Assembly (NCBI RefSeq): GCF_000204055.1
Contig: NW_006768795.1
Location: 487,971-551,970 of the forward strand
Length of the DNA: 64,000 nt
From: Melampsora larici-populina 98AG31
Lineage: Eukaryota > Basidiomycota > Pucciniomycetes > Pucciniales > Melampsoraceae
Direction of reading: 5' to 3'
Below the pieces are notes generated by a model. It had not been told where the DNA came from. It saw nothing but the letters and a program-made list of their open reading frames with translations, and ran no database searches. Made by a program: the position numbers and the translations under genes. Below, piece after piece: positions 1 through 11,052 of this stretch (positions are counted from its first letter, which is position 1; every line of letters begins with the position of its first letter).

Positions 1-290
1 CGCAAGTTTTAAGAGTCTCAAGTAAACAGAAAGAACGGAAAGGTTTTCTACGTGCTAAGCCTGTCTCAAAGCATCAATTCAAGTCTCAACATCAAAGGAC
101 AGATACTAACACACTTTCTATGTAAACTACAAAGAGTAAGGTAATGCAGCCAGAGTCAATCAAAAATGATACATCTAACATTGTATACCTGACCCAATAA
201 ACAGTCTCAGTCTTTTCAATCCTAGATACCTCAACTCTAGCCCTTGACACATTAAAATATACAGTCCTGTAACACATCTATTTAAGTGCT
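1..290. other. left edge, nothing recognised
   Basis: No open frame with recognisable protein similarity and no repeat boundary is visible here. It is the sequence downstream (on the minus strand) of the SMC4-like fragment. Confidence 0.4.
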
Positions 291-299
291 TCATAAATC

Positions 300-1800
300 T
301 TCAATAAAATTGATTCTGAGGTCGAGGTGGCTGGTACAATAGATCAACTGTTTTTGAATATTCTCTTCAATCTCTTTTGAATGTTCTTCTACTGATAATT
401 CAATTGATCCTACATTCTCTTTTGCACAATATACATAATGTTGCCATAATTTGTTTTGTCTTTGAATAAGTAAATTTGTTGTAGCTAAATGATCTTTGGC
501 TAATTTCTTTCTCGCTTCAAGTGCTCTTTTTCCTCGTTCTACAAGGATCTCTCTTTCTAACTTGTGAGCTCGTCATGAACGTAAAGACTCAAGCTCAGTA
601 ACGACAATACTGATCGGTTCTTGAAATCGATTAGTACCAATGATATCTTCTAGGTATTTTAATAAACCTTCTTCATGCTCTGTGACTGCCTTTGGTTTCA
701 TTTGTGCAATGGATTCCACTTCACCTTGTAGTATCAAGAAATGTTTGTGGTCGAGGTCAATTCCCTTGTCTTTCAACATAGTCGTTACCTCGGTGAAATT
801 TGAAAGTCCACTGTGTTTTAGATTGGAACTCACAAATCAGTCAAGTATAAGTTATCATCTTAAAGCTTGTGTACTGACTTTATTGTATATTTTGAGTGAT
901 TAGACTGTGTTGCAGTACAAGCCACAACCAATGCAGAGTTTGGAACAACAGTATAGTCATCTGCTCCTTCTTATTGAAACAAAGTGTTTAAAAAAACGGG
1001 CGCATCATCAATTAAAACTTCTTTCTACACCACTAGTTGATTACACTTTCAAGCCTACCCGATCAATAATATTTCGAAACCAAACTTCAACTGAACATGA
1101 TTCAAATCCACCACTCGGAGAGGCCAAACAATTATGAATCAGTTCTGAAACTAAGGATCGAAATGAATAGATTCCGATGAGTGGAATTCAATGACCATCT
1201 TGATCTGTTGATAGATTCATATGCAGGTGTAGATTGCACTCAACGTTTTCCTTGTCTCATCTTATTAGCTTTGAATCCAAAGACAAAGCATAACACGTTG
1301 ATAGTCTTAGATTTACCGGATCCGTTGAGTCCAACAATAGCAGAAAAAGCCTAAACACAAGGTAAAATCCACACTAGTGAGTCAGATTATCCCAATTCCT
1401 GATCAAATATAAATCACAAATTCACAAACTTTATGAAATGGTCCAATGACTTGTCTCCCAGCATAACTTTTGAAGATTTTAATACGATTTGATGAATCAC
1501 CAATCTTGGTTCACCTACACGTGTAATTGTATCCAAACTCATCTTCATTGGTGGTAAAGGTGGTGGTCTAGCTATCGGAGGAGGTGGTGGTGGTGTTGCA
1601 GCACGCATCTGTAGATGGATCATTACTAACTGGGTCAGGGTCATCAGAGTTTTCTAAATTACGGGCTTTCTTGGATGAAGGTTCTTCTAGAACCTCGGCC
1701 TCGTCATTTTCGCCAGTCTCATCATTTTTACTTCGATTTTTTACTTCTTGAACTTGATCTTTCGAATTTTGATTTAGTATCAACCGGGTTTGAATCCGCT
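300..1800 (-). pseudogene. SMC4: SMC4 (condensin ATPase) N-terminal fragment
   Basis: Minus-strand pieces match the N-terminal half of condensin subunit SMC4, an ABC-type ATPase that compacts chromosomes. In order: an acidic low-complexity N-terminus (about 1783-1568), the PRLVI-type first strand (about 1500), a Walker A-like VGLNGSGKS (about 1340), ANKMRQGK, SELIHN, SCSVEV, VVPNS, then GIDLDHKHFLILQGEVE and EYLEDIIG-like residues (833-640), and the start of the coiled coil. At least two introns are believable (GTTGAG...TTAG restores GKLSELIH; GTCAGT...GTGAG restores the link to FTEVT). Against a working gene: no good intron joins the pieces near 1060-1000, TGA interrupts the frame at about 574-576, and the frame ends near 306, well before hinge and C-terminal ATPase half. 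I read it as a truncated, decayed copy. The family is secure; the pseudogene status is an inference. Confidence 0.72.
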
Positions 1801-2074
1801 TTGTCTTTCAAAACCGCATGTAATAGAACCTTGAGTGAATGAGAAAAGTAAACGAGTGATGAATAGTAAGTCGCAAAACAAATTGCTTCGGGCATTTCAG
1901 TGCGAGTTGAATGGAATCAAAAGATGTGATGCATGAAAAGATGACTAGCTTTTGATCACAGGATGCACTAAGAGAGTCGGTGGGATTTGTTCAACTTACG
2001 TTTGCAGTAATTCAAAACATTGCAAAGTCGAATGATTTGCGAGTTGTCTTCGGTCCTTGATGCATTCAACGAAC

Positions 2075-2302
2075 CCAAATCTTTTTACCATCCCATCCCC
2101 CAAGCAAATTGGCGAATGTGTTTTTATTTGGATCCGACTGTCGTCCTGCCCAATGAGATTTGATGTGATCCGCCAAGATCTGGAAGTCGTACTTGACTTC
2201 ATCTGCTTCCGACTTCCCAGGTCTCAAAAGCACCACTTTACCATTGATTAAATATGTGATGGTAGCGTGATTCAGATTGTTAGATGGATCACCGAACCGT
2301 AT
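2075..2302 (-). CDS. unidentified open exon-like fragment
   Basis: About 75 minus-strand codons are open, from a stop near 2305 to TGA near 2075. They include INGKVVLLRPGKSEADE and DHIKSHWAGRQSDPNKNTF. The composition (charged, few rare residues, Trp near the end) looks like real protein, but I do not recognise the family. No start codon or intron structure can be assigned, so it may be one exon of a gene, or a remnant lying upstream of the SMC4 fragment on the same strand. Confidence 0.35.
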
Positions 2303-2305
2303 TTA

Positions 2306-4280
2306 AGATGTATCAAATGAGGAGAAACAGGGAATTTTTTTCGCGGTTCATCAGGATTTGGTACGATTAGATAATGGATGTGTATGAATTGGGTGACATT
2401 AAAGGTGTGACACAAGTGTTATGTGTGTGTCATATTGTGAGATGTCTGGGTCTCAGCATCTGAGACTCAGTCTTGACTCTTGGGCCTCTCAATATCCTTA
2501 TGTTCCCTAAAGTTTAGAGGATTGGCTGAACGTGCAGGGCTGTTCATTGGGACTTATTGTGCTAAGGTGGTGAAACCATGCATATCTGAGCTGCTCAGAT
2601 GGAAATCAATTGCGATGCAGGCTGGAGACAACTGCAAGACTCTGACCCCCCTGGACGTCAAGGGGGGATCTGGCGGTCCTTGTGATACAAACCTTTTTCC
2701 AGGTTAACCATGAAGTGGTCATCAACAGATATATTGTCAATCACAATCCAGATAATACTTGTGTCATAGTCAACATATGTATGTATCACACTTTCCCCAG
2801 TTCACATCTTTTGTCTTGTCCTTTTTATTCTCTGGCATTAGGCTACTGGAATTAACCTGACTACCAGTTGTGCAAGCAACACAGGTTCTTCTTCTGCTGT
2901 GAAGTTGAAAGACACTGTTATGACTCCTTCAGGAAGAGCCTTGTTAGTTTACAATTAATCCTGTTTGCTTCTTGACAATGCTAATTTTTGTGCACCTTCA
3001 TATAGTTCCAAGACAACTAAGACCACACCTGATTCCACTGTCTACCCTTCACCTGTTGAGGACAAAGAAAGCCCACTTGGCAACTTGCTTAAACCTTGAA
3101 CTATGTGTCTGCAAATGTTGTAAAAATGCCTCTGTGCATCATATAAAGTTGCCAACATTCTAATGCACTATTGCACCACCAGTTTTGTTGCTCTCCTATG
3201 TTTTGTAAATTGTACTTGGTGCTAATGTCACTATTTTTTGTATTAAAGTTTTCTCTGGTATCATTTTGTTTCACGCATCTCCAGCTTTCTAAAGTATGTA
3301 TTCCAAACTCATACACCCACTGAAATTCCCAGACAGGAAAGTTTTGAGAGCAAAATCTTGGTGAACATGACATTTTGAATTAGTTTCTACAATTTTGGTA
3401 TGTATGATTTAGTAGCAAGAGGGCACAATTGTATGATGATTCCCCTGTTGCAGGCATGCCCACATATTCTCTAGTAAAAAAAAGAAAATAGAAGATATAA
3501 AATAAGAATATATGAAAAATAACCTGGCATAATTGACCTTGTCCAAGGATTCCAAAAAATGACCAAGACACATAAAAAACTGCCCATTTTGACAAACGAA
3601 GGGAACAAACAGGGTGGGAAGGCTACAAAATGAATTAGGAATAACATAAAAATTGGGTTGTGAACACAATGGGTAAATATTTGGTGAGATGGTCAACAGC
3701 TGGAATGACATCATCTGTGGTTGAACAAAATGAAGAATAGATACCTGACCCGCCAGCAAATGTACATGTGCATTAGAAGTTTGAATTTATCCATATTCCC
3801 ATGGGTTAATGATGTTATCAACAACTATCAATAGACCAAATAGGAGTGAGTGAGATGAACCCTTCAAGAGGTCTATGTACTTACCTTGCAGTGCAATCTT
3901 TGACTCGTGATTGATCAAAGATCTTCACCACTAGACTCAACTTCTTCATACCAATTCTCAATCCATAGTACCACCACTTAATTCTGAGCATGTAAAGACA
4001 CATCATCTAATCAACAAAATTGTAAACACTTTTGTGATCTTCTCCCCATGATTTTGAATCACTCAATCTCACTTTGAAACTCAAATAAATATATACAAGA
4101 ACTGATAAAAGCATCATTTCAAACATTCTCAACCATTGATCATATCTTTCTTCTACAACATCATAACTCTCTTTAACAATAATATCACTTGATAACACGT
4201 TTTGAGATTAATGAATTGAAAGATTTTGATTGAATTTTGATTGATTGAGTAAGTAGGTAGGTAGGTATGAATCGTATGAA
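2306..4280. other. intergenic, no gene recognised
   Basis: Only short frames without recognisable similarity occur on both strands. The sequence is AT-rich. From about 3780 it becomes the 3' flank of the NDUFB9 gene. No terminal repeats were found. Confidence 0.4.
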
Positions 4281-5012
4281 TCATGCTGGAAGTCCTCTAG
4301 GTCCTAGGAAAGATTCTCTGGCTTTTTGTCGGTCTGCGTCTGAAAACATAGTAGGCTGAATTGGTTGAAAACGAAATCAAAACTTCGCTCAATAGAATGA
4401 TCATGATCTAGAAGATAAAGTTGAACGTTGTTGGAATTCTTACAGGAATGTTTCTTTCCCATTTAGTGCCATCTGCTGCAGTTGGGGCTATAAAACAATC
4501 AAAGAACCATAAATGGTTCGATCAATATTTTGATATTGATTGCTATAAGATAACAAAATTGAAGTAAAGTCCAATCAAGAGCTTACGACGATATGGTTCC
4601 GGGTGTTCCCATTTAGCAATTTCGAGTTCTGCTTCATGTAATAACTTGCTCACCGCACGTGGGTCTCTAACATCTCTATTCCTTTCAAATTTAACTCTAA
4701 TTTCAATTGCCTTTTGTCTCCAAATATCACGAAAGACAACCTAACGATGAGAAAATCAAAAATTAGTCAAATTAGTAAACAATAAGCTCCACAAATTTAA
4801 TCAGAAAGGTTTTTTGAGAATTTACCCAGTCTAGTGATTGTTTTAATGCCTTTCGGTAAAGTCTCTAGACGACGTAATCATAAATTTCACTTTGCTCAGC
4901 CTCTCCATGTAGTAATAATAATGAAAAGAGAAGGTTTGGAGCAGACCTGGACGTGTGATCGATGAGCTTCGGTAAAAGGTCGAATCAGATTTGTTAATGA
5001 TGACGACGACAT
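4281..5012 (-). CDS. NDUFB9: NADH dehydrogenase (complex I) LYR subunit NDUFB9/B22
   Basis: This accessory subunit of mitochondrial respiratory complex I belongs to the LYR-motif (Complex1_LYR) family. Five exons on the minus strand read through cleanly: 5012-4947, 4864-4826, 4740-4587, 4487-4444 and 4355-4281, all with GT-AG introns, giving 125 residues. Exon 2 carries RLYRKALKQSLDW, the LYR signature; exon 3 has the conserved FRDIWRQKAIEIR segment and PYRR; exon 4 has GTKWERNIP; the C-terminus ends GPRGLPA. Length and motif order fit fungal B22 subunits. The ATG at 5012 is the only one that reaches the LYR exon through a good donor. It is divergent from the bL19m gene starting at 5406. LYR proteins of this group are known to bind acyl carrier protein in complex I. 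Confidence is high; the last intron was chosen because its acceptor keeps the frame. Confidence 0.9.
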
Positions 5013-5405
5013 GATGATGATTTGATAGTGTTGGAGATAGGAAGAATGAGGCTTGGGCTGGCTTGGGTCGATCAAGGTCTGAGTTCGATAGAGTTCGACA
5101 GTTGAAGTGGAGTGACTCAAGTTGAAAGATGTGATAGCTCTGTAACATCCAAGACCTTGGATCGGAAGCTTGAGTTTCACGGGCTATACATCCAGCCTTG
5201 ATATGCTGTGACATGTGGTGATATTCTTCAGTCAACTCAAAATCAAATCGCAGCAAACCTCAGCATCAACATACGATACAAGACCACTTGCCATCGATAA
5301 TTCATAGTGAATCGAGTCAAACGTGAAATCTTCAAACTGAATCTAGGAACAGGAAGAAAGGAATACATCGAAATCGAACTCGCGAGTTGCTGAAGATTTC
5401 TTGAA
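5013..5405. promoter_or_regulatory. shared divergent promoter region, NDUFB9 / bL19m
   Basis: These 393 bp separate the start codons of two nuclear genes for mitochondrial proteins transcribed away from each other. No TATA box can be assigned with confidence. The layout suggests coordinated expression, which is an inference. Confidence 0.5.
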
Positions 5406-6199
5406 ATGTCAGCGCGAAGCTTGATTTTCCAATGTCTTTTCAAGGCTCAACTTCGACGGACTTGTTCCGAAAGGATACCTACTATCAACAAAACTTATGG
5501 ATCTCTAGGAAGGCCAATGACTACAAATGCCATCAATAAAAGTGGTGAGTGACATTTTGAATAGATTAAAAAGAGAGGAAGTGGCTTTTACTGACGTTCA
5601 AATTTATCACAGCTACTTTAGAAACATCAACCTCATCAACCATACCCCAAATCAAGTCCTATCCATTTTCCGATTCAGTAAAAATCACAAATGAATCAAT
5701 CCCTACAGATTCAACTATCGGATTAATGCAAATGATACAAAAGAAATTCATTTCAACTTCAGTGAATACTGAATTTCATTCATTATTTCAAAAGAATCAT
5801 CCAAATGCACTTAGACCATTATCAATCATTCAAGTTGAATCATATACAAATTCAAGTAGAACAAGTACGAGTTTATTCACAGGAGTTCTAATGGCAGTTA
5901 AAAGACGTGGTACAGAAACAAGTTTTAGACTTAGATGTTTGATTGAAAGAGTAGGAATTGAAATCAAATTTAATGTGTTTAGTCCAATGATCAAAAATAT
6001 TATTGTGGTTAAAAGGTCAGGTGAAATTGATGATAAAAGAGGTAAAATGATGATACAAAAACCAAGAAGAGCTAAATTGTTTTACTTAAGAGATCAACCT
6101 CAAAAATTACCTGATATTAAAAAAATCATTAAAGCTGTTTCAATCGAAAATCAAAACTTACGTAAACTTAATGAAGAAAAAGAAAAGGTTGTAAATTGA
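5406..6199 (+). CDS. IMG1: mitochondrial ribosomal protein bL19m
   Basis: This is a large-subunit protein of the mitochondrial ribosome, homologous to bacterial L19. Exon 1 is 5406-5544; a GTGAGT...CACAG intron follows; exon 2 is 5613-6199, giving 241 residues. The N-terminal 50 or so residues are rich in Arg, Ser and Thr with few acidic residues (starts MSARSLIFQCLFKAQLRR), as expected for a matrix-targeting peptide. The L19 core follows: LRPLSIIQVESYTN, TSTSLFTGVLMAVKRRG, TSFRLR, GIEIKFNVFSPMIKNI and the terminal RRAKLFYLRDQPQKLP. A charged tail ends at the TGA at 6197. The start is the first ATG of the open frame and gives a plausible presequence. Its neighbour NDUFB9 is also mitochondrial and divergently placed. 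Yeast IMG1 is the orthologue by family; the symbol is used in that sense. Confidence 0.92.
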
Positions 6200-6466
6200 T
6201 TTAATTGTGGTTTTATGTTCTTGCAATTAAAAAATTATGCGTGTTAAACTTTAATTTAAATGCTTCTCGATACTTGGGTGGTTTTACCTTTCTATTTCAG
6301 TCAGTGTTATATTGTAACGTAGGTTTGGACGCAGTTGAAGTAGGTGATACATTCTTCAGTAAGAATGTCGGTCTCTATTGTACACGCAGTTACGTTGTGT
6401 GGTGCGGGTCAATTTTATCATCATCTGTACCTCTCGACGTATGAGGCTGGGGTAAACGACGACTGA

Positions 6467-6797
6467 TCAGTGAGGATTTGGCCTTGAATTTTCACTGGGA
6501 GAGATAGATTTTAACCCAAGAAAGATTTTATCTAGGAATACTAAAGAAGTAGCTTTTAAAGCGACCTTCTTTTCTGTATCCCAAACTATTGCTCCTTCAT
6601 TATTGTTTAAATATGAGAGAAAAATAGCTGGACACGCTTGAGGTTTGAGCGTCGAATTTGGTTTTATAACGTGAAACCACACTTGACAACCAAATGAATG
6701 GAACGTGTGTTCTTGACGTTTACAAATATCCATAAGAGAAATCAGAGATTGGAATTTTTTGTCCGTTCTAGTCGGCATGTTATTCAGCGTTTCAATA
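6467..6797 (-). pseudogene. copia relic, integrase C-terminal piece
   Basis: The minus-strand frame reads ETLNNMPTRTDKKF, then HSFGCQVWFHV, ACPAIFLSYL and GAIVWDTEKKVALKATSLVF. This is the C-terminal part of a Ty1/copia integrase. It continues, in frame, the integrase piece that stops at 9997: removing the pogo element and one TA joins EYA to IETLNN. Nothing of reverse transcriptase or RNase H is left, because the relic ends close to the 3' end of the bL19m gene. Confidence 0.8.
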
Positions 6798-7148
6798 CAG
6801 TCAACTCCCTCGAAACCCATACCCATTTATGGAAACCCAAAACTATGGGTTTTATGGGTGTATGGTTTTGGAGGATCTCCCTCAGAACCCATAGATTAAG
6901 GTTTAGCAGGCAAAGTATGGGTCGAGAGGGAGATTTTTTTTAAAGAGTTGTTCAGAAAATTCATTTCTATATTGTTGTGCGATACAACAGCAGTAATAAC
7001 ATTGAAGACTATTGTAGTTATTTCTTATTAAAGAAGTCAGATACCGAAGCCTGCTTTAAAGAGCGTGTATGAACCATACGAAAATGTCTGGTAGCAGCAC
7101 AAATGGCAGCTTCAAAAGACTTCGCTTCGGATGTATCTGCATGCTTAA

Positions 7149-7537
7149 GAGCATCCACAACGGTCCACCTACTTTGCGGGCCCCCAGCGATGTAGGGGGT
7201 CAAAACGCAAAAAAACGCTCCAACGGAGCTCGCACAATCGGGGGTGAGACGTCGGGGGCCTCCAGATTTCCATCCGGACCCCCCACATCTGCGAGGTCTA
7301 TAGGGGCTCCCAATATCACGTGCCACTGCTTCCACGTGACCGATATAGTCACGTCTCAAACCGCACTCGAAACAAGATGATATGGTACAAGCATACCATA
7401 TCACTCAATCGAGTTCTGGCCCCTGACTTCAAGTGCACCGCTGTGGACACCTGTTTTTTTGACCCCCTACATCCACAAAATCAGGATCGGGGGTCTGTTC
7501 CAGGGCTCGCAAAGTAGGTGGACCGTTGTGGATGCTC
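7149..7537. mobile_element. Harbinger-like MITE, TAA target duplication
   Basis: This 389-bp element has inverted ends of about 29 bp beginning GAGCATCCACAACGGTCCAC and is flanked by TAA (7146-7148 and 7538-7540). The 3-bp TWA duplication and the GAGCATC-type terminus fit PIF/Harbinger non-autonomous elements. It has no ORF of its own. It lies in the third exon of the pogo transposase, and removing it plus one TAA restores the frame. Confidence 0.85.
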
Positions 7538-7682
7538 TAACATACTCGGAAACAATGGAAAGAGATTGTTTGAAGGCGGAGTAGCTCGGGCGAGGAGGGG
7601 AAACCTCTATGATATCGGACGCGGTATCGTGATCTTCCTTAGTGTCTCGTTGAGTTATCGATTCAAATATTTCATCTACAGT

Positions 7683-7854
7683 TACGGGATACAAAGTTAA
7701 AACTGGGATTTTTTTCCCAGTTTCCCAGTTTTCATTTTTGGCTGTGTTTGGAACTTTCCCACGTTCTCTCAGTTTCCCAGTTTGCGCAAACACAGCCAAA
7801 AAGTCCGAATTGGGAAACCCGGATTTGTTCCGGGTTTCTAGTTTGTATCCCGTA
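7683..7854. mobile_element. 172-bp MITE, TACGGGATACAAA ends, AGT duplication
   Basis: The inverted termini are TACGGGATACAAA / TTTGTATCCCGTA, flanked by AGT on both sides (7680-7682 and 7855-7857). The interior contains further inverted CCCAGTTT / AAACTGGG and CCGGGTTT-like segments. Removing it plus one AGT restores the pogo reading frame (WTVDEIF). The superfamily is not assigned: the 3-bp duplication is not TWA and the ends are not CACTA-like. Confidence 0.85.
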
Positions 7855-9996
7855 AGTCCATTGCTCTAATCCACTAGAGTGCTCTCCCTGAGGATTGAGA
7901 AGCTCAGCAATCGACATTCGGTTCCGTTGATTAACAAGGTTGAGCTGTTCAAGCTGGTCGAGATCTTCAGCCAACAGAGCCTCGGCTTCAGAATCCAAGA
8001 CCTTTGAAAGGTTCATGTCGGAGTCTGATTGGAGGCAAGTAGGGCCGTCCTTTACCGATCCATCGGGATTTCGAGGTGAGATGATCCCAGTCTTACGGAA
8101 GCAATTCGATATTGTGCTTTCAGTGACACAGAACCAAGCATCTTGAGCCAATTTCATTGCATCGAGTTGATGTATCTTGTAGATTTTGGCAATCGGGACC
8201 TCTGAATCATAACGCTTCAGTGAATAGTTGATAAAGTTTGATTGGTAGCGACACTTGAATGTGGCTATTATTCCAGCATCCAAGGGTTGAATATGAGAAG
8301 TTAGATTGGGTGCGAAGAATTCTAAACGGATGTTTGTGAGCTTGTACTCGGGAGGCTCTCCATGCCCGCTGAAGTTGTCAACTAGTAGGAGGATGTGTCG
8401 TTTTTGAACCGCAAGATCTTGGTCCCACTTCGTTATCCAGCTACTGAACAGCTCAAAAGTCATCCATGCTTTGGTGTTGTTGCGGTAATAAAAACCAAGA
8501 CTCTCGCCACTTTTCTTGTTGAAGCATGCAGGCTTGTTTGCCTTGCCAATAATGAAAGGTTCAATCTTTTCACCTTCGGCACTAGCAGCAAGGGCGTAAG
8601 TCAATCTTCGCTTATCACCTTTAACCCTTGATGTTGGACCAAATGCAAGACCTTTGTCTGGGGGCATGCTAAAACATAAGCAGGTGATTGTTATCAATCA
8701 ACGTTACACTGTATACATATGTTAAAGAGATAAGATTTGAACCAACCCGTAGAAGAGACCAGTCTCATCCATGTTCCAAATATCTCGTGGATGGTAAAGG
8801 TTGGTAATTTCTCGGAGGCGTTGACGCTCGGCAGCAACAGTATTGGGAAGGACGGAGCCTGCTTCTCCGTGCTTTCTTATGTGGCGTAAACCGTTCCGAG
8901 TCTTGAATCGAGTGAGCCATCCCTCACTAAGAGCAAGCCAGTCTTGTTCAGAGATTTTGAAGAGTTTAGCGAATTCACACCACTTGGCTCGTATCACATC
9001 GCCTGTGATTGTTAAGCCTGCAATGACAGCCTGTTGAACCCAGGCTTGAAGTGCTTCATCAACCTGTGGATGCTCGGCTGTGTTCTTTCGAGATCCAGTG
9101 TGACCAGCTCCATGATTCTGTCGAATCTTGTCCTTGTCTCGGACCCATTCTGAAACGAGTGGTTGCTTGATATTCAAATTGGGATAGATTGAAGCAAAGT
9201 GACGCGCAGTCTTAGATTGATTGCAACCATTCCGTTCGTACCAATCAAGGACTTCAACTCGCTGAGCCAGAGTTGATTGAGACTTTGTTGATTTATTCTT
9301 TTTACTTTTTGGTGGGGTATCTTTGCCTTTACTTTCCTCAGCTACACGTTTCTTGGAGCCTAAAACGTTGAACAACACATCTTTTCAGCAAGTGAACAAC
9401 TCAATTACAGCTTGAAGGTTACAGCTTACTTGGTTTTTTGGCAATCACTGCTTCCTTTGTCAGATTGAATTTCAAAATCAAAACTTCAAGTCTGTTCAGC
9501 TCATCCTTGTTGAATTGACTGGCAGCCTTAGCCACATTTCCTTTGTCTTTGATCTTCCTCAATACAAGTGTTTCATCTATTAAGTTTCCAGCGCAGTCTA
9601 TGAATCGTTCATCCGCCTCCAACAATTTTTTCCCTTCACTCATAAGTTGCTTGAGAGGCTTGAGTCTTTTGTTGTTCTCTGTTTGTAGGGCATTGAAACC
9701 GGTTTCAATATCTGATACGCTGAATTGTGAAAGGTCTTTTGGAAGCATTTTGAGACTGATTAAGCTGAAAAATACACAAGGATGCAGATTTTTTTCATAA
9801 ATCTTCAGCTTTGGCAAATTTTGGTTATGGCTTTTGACCTCAGGTTTCCCAAAAAAAACTATGGGTTAAGGGAATAGTGGGAGGTATGGGTTTTGGGCCA
9901 CTTTTCCCCGCCCATAAATTTTATGGACCCAAATTTCTATGGGTTAGCCGGAAGTATGGGATTAGAGGGATATGGGTTTTGAGGGAGTCGACTGTA

Positions 9997-11052
9997 GCGT
10001 ATTCCAAAGCATCACCCCAAAATGATTCTGGCAAACCAGACTCAATTAAACAACACCATACTTTTTCTTTCACAGTCCTGTTACATCTTTCAGCTACACC
10101 ATTCAGTTGTGGCAAATCCAGAGGTCCAGTTGTTTGCTTTATTCCTTTCTCCGCACAGAATGTAGCAAAGTCCTTATTAATGTACTCAGTTCCATTATCA
10201 GATCTCAACTCAGCAATAATCCCATTCACTTTTGTTGTCATTTCATTATAAAACAATTTGAATTTTGTCAAAACTTCATCTTTGGATTTCATTAAATAAA
10301 TTTTTGTGAACCTTGTATAATCGTTGATAAAAGTTACAAAATATTTAAATCCTTTTTGAGTTACAACAGAATACGATGACACATCAGAATGGATAACACT
10401 AAGGGGATTTTCAGACCTCCACCCTGCCCAACTCGACATATTACAACGTCTCATCTTGCCCTGAATACAAACCTCACATGAATGCAATTTTTGTAACTCC
10501 GCTTCATCAACTTTGATGTTTGATGAACTGAGCTTCTTTTTCAGAGCCGCATAACCAGGATGGTTAAATCTGAGATGCCATAGATGAACGTCAGAAGTCA
10601 ATAGAGATGTTCTTATCAGCCAATTTTGAAACCAAAAGAAGAGGTTCTGATAACAATATAACGCAAAGTGATTTGATGTCATCGAATTCAGAAAACAGAA
10701 GAGATACCAGTCCTTTCAAGATGGCTCTGACATTTGACCCATTAGCAAGACTTATAGTTGTATCATCAGGCTTAGTACGTTTCAGTGCATCAGAGTATGG
10801 TGTCATCATCTGAGAGGTTCCAGAGTCTACCAACCAAGCATTACTTCTCACAGCAGAGGCTTTGACTAGTGCTGCCGACAAGATTTCAGAATTAATATCA
10901 ATTGATTTTTCTGAATCAGATGAGAATTGCAGAGTCGCAGCAGCTTTTGCTTTGGCCACCTTGGATTGTTGAACCTGTTTTTTTGTAGGCTTTGTTTTCG
11001 GCACATTAGTTTTCTTTTCAGATTTAAGAATCTCATACTTGTCAAGCTTCAA
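9997..11052 (-). pseudogene. copia relic: protease, GAG-pre-integrase, integrase
   Basis: Two minus-strand frames carry the middle of a Ty1/copia polyprotein. The aspartic protease is seen as AWLVDSGTSQMMT (11052-10591 frame). The other frame has the integrase zinc domain (HLWHLRFNHPGY ... HSCEVCIQGKM) and a catalytic core with IHSDVSSYS, LRSDNGTEY and NGVAERCNRT, supplying the D, D and E residues. A frame change lies near 10600 between protease and integrase. The integrase frame stops at the pogo insertion (9994) and resumes at 6797. Frame breaks and the missing reverse transcriptase mark it as dead. Confidence 0.85.

Larger units (their letters stand above)
7018..9748 (-). pseudogene. pogo transposase, split by two MITE insertions
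   Basis: This DNA-cutting transposase has three exons: 9748-9430, 9359-8747 and 8668-7018. Exon 2 carries a CENP-B/pogo-type helix-turn-helix (about LAQRVEVLDWYERNGCNQS) and the second DNA-binding part (GLTITGDVIRAKW, EGWLTRFKTRNGL). The DDE catalytic triad is visible as NMDETGLFYG (split by the second intron), LLVDNFSGHG and HIQPLDAG, with about 32 residues between the second and third Asp. The C-terminal part is interrupted by a 172-bp and a 389-bp MITE. When each MITE and one copy of its 3-bp target duplication are ignored, the coding length is exactly 672 codons with no other stop. The source gene was therefore intact before the insertions. The start ATG at 9748 follows an in-frame Leu-rich stretch, and an earlier start is possible. 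Confidence 0.88.
6798..9994 (-). mobile_element. pogo-type DNA transposon inserted in the copia relic
   Basis: The element is 3197 bp and is flanked by TA on both sides (6796-6797 and 9995-9996). Its termini are inverted: CAGTCAACTCCCTCGAAACC at the left and, on the other strand, CAGTCGACTCCCTCAAAACC at the right, followed by imperfect copies of an ACCCATA motif. TA duplication plus CAGT ends are the hallmark of the pogo/Tigger branch of Tc1-mariner elements. It encodes one transposase on the minus strand and has itself received two MITEs (7149-7537 and 7683-7854). The insertion point splits a copia integrase codon exactly, so both boundaries are secure. Confidence 0.9.

Noticed and set aside
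1414..1644. Proline-rich protein frame
   Set aside because: The proline run is a shifted reading of a repeated GGT tract within the SMC4-like fragment, although its C-terminal half is the SMC4 frame.
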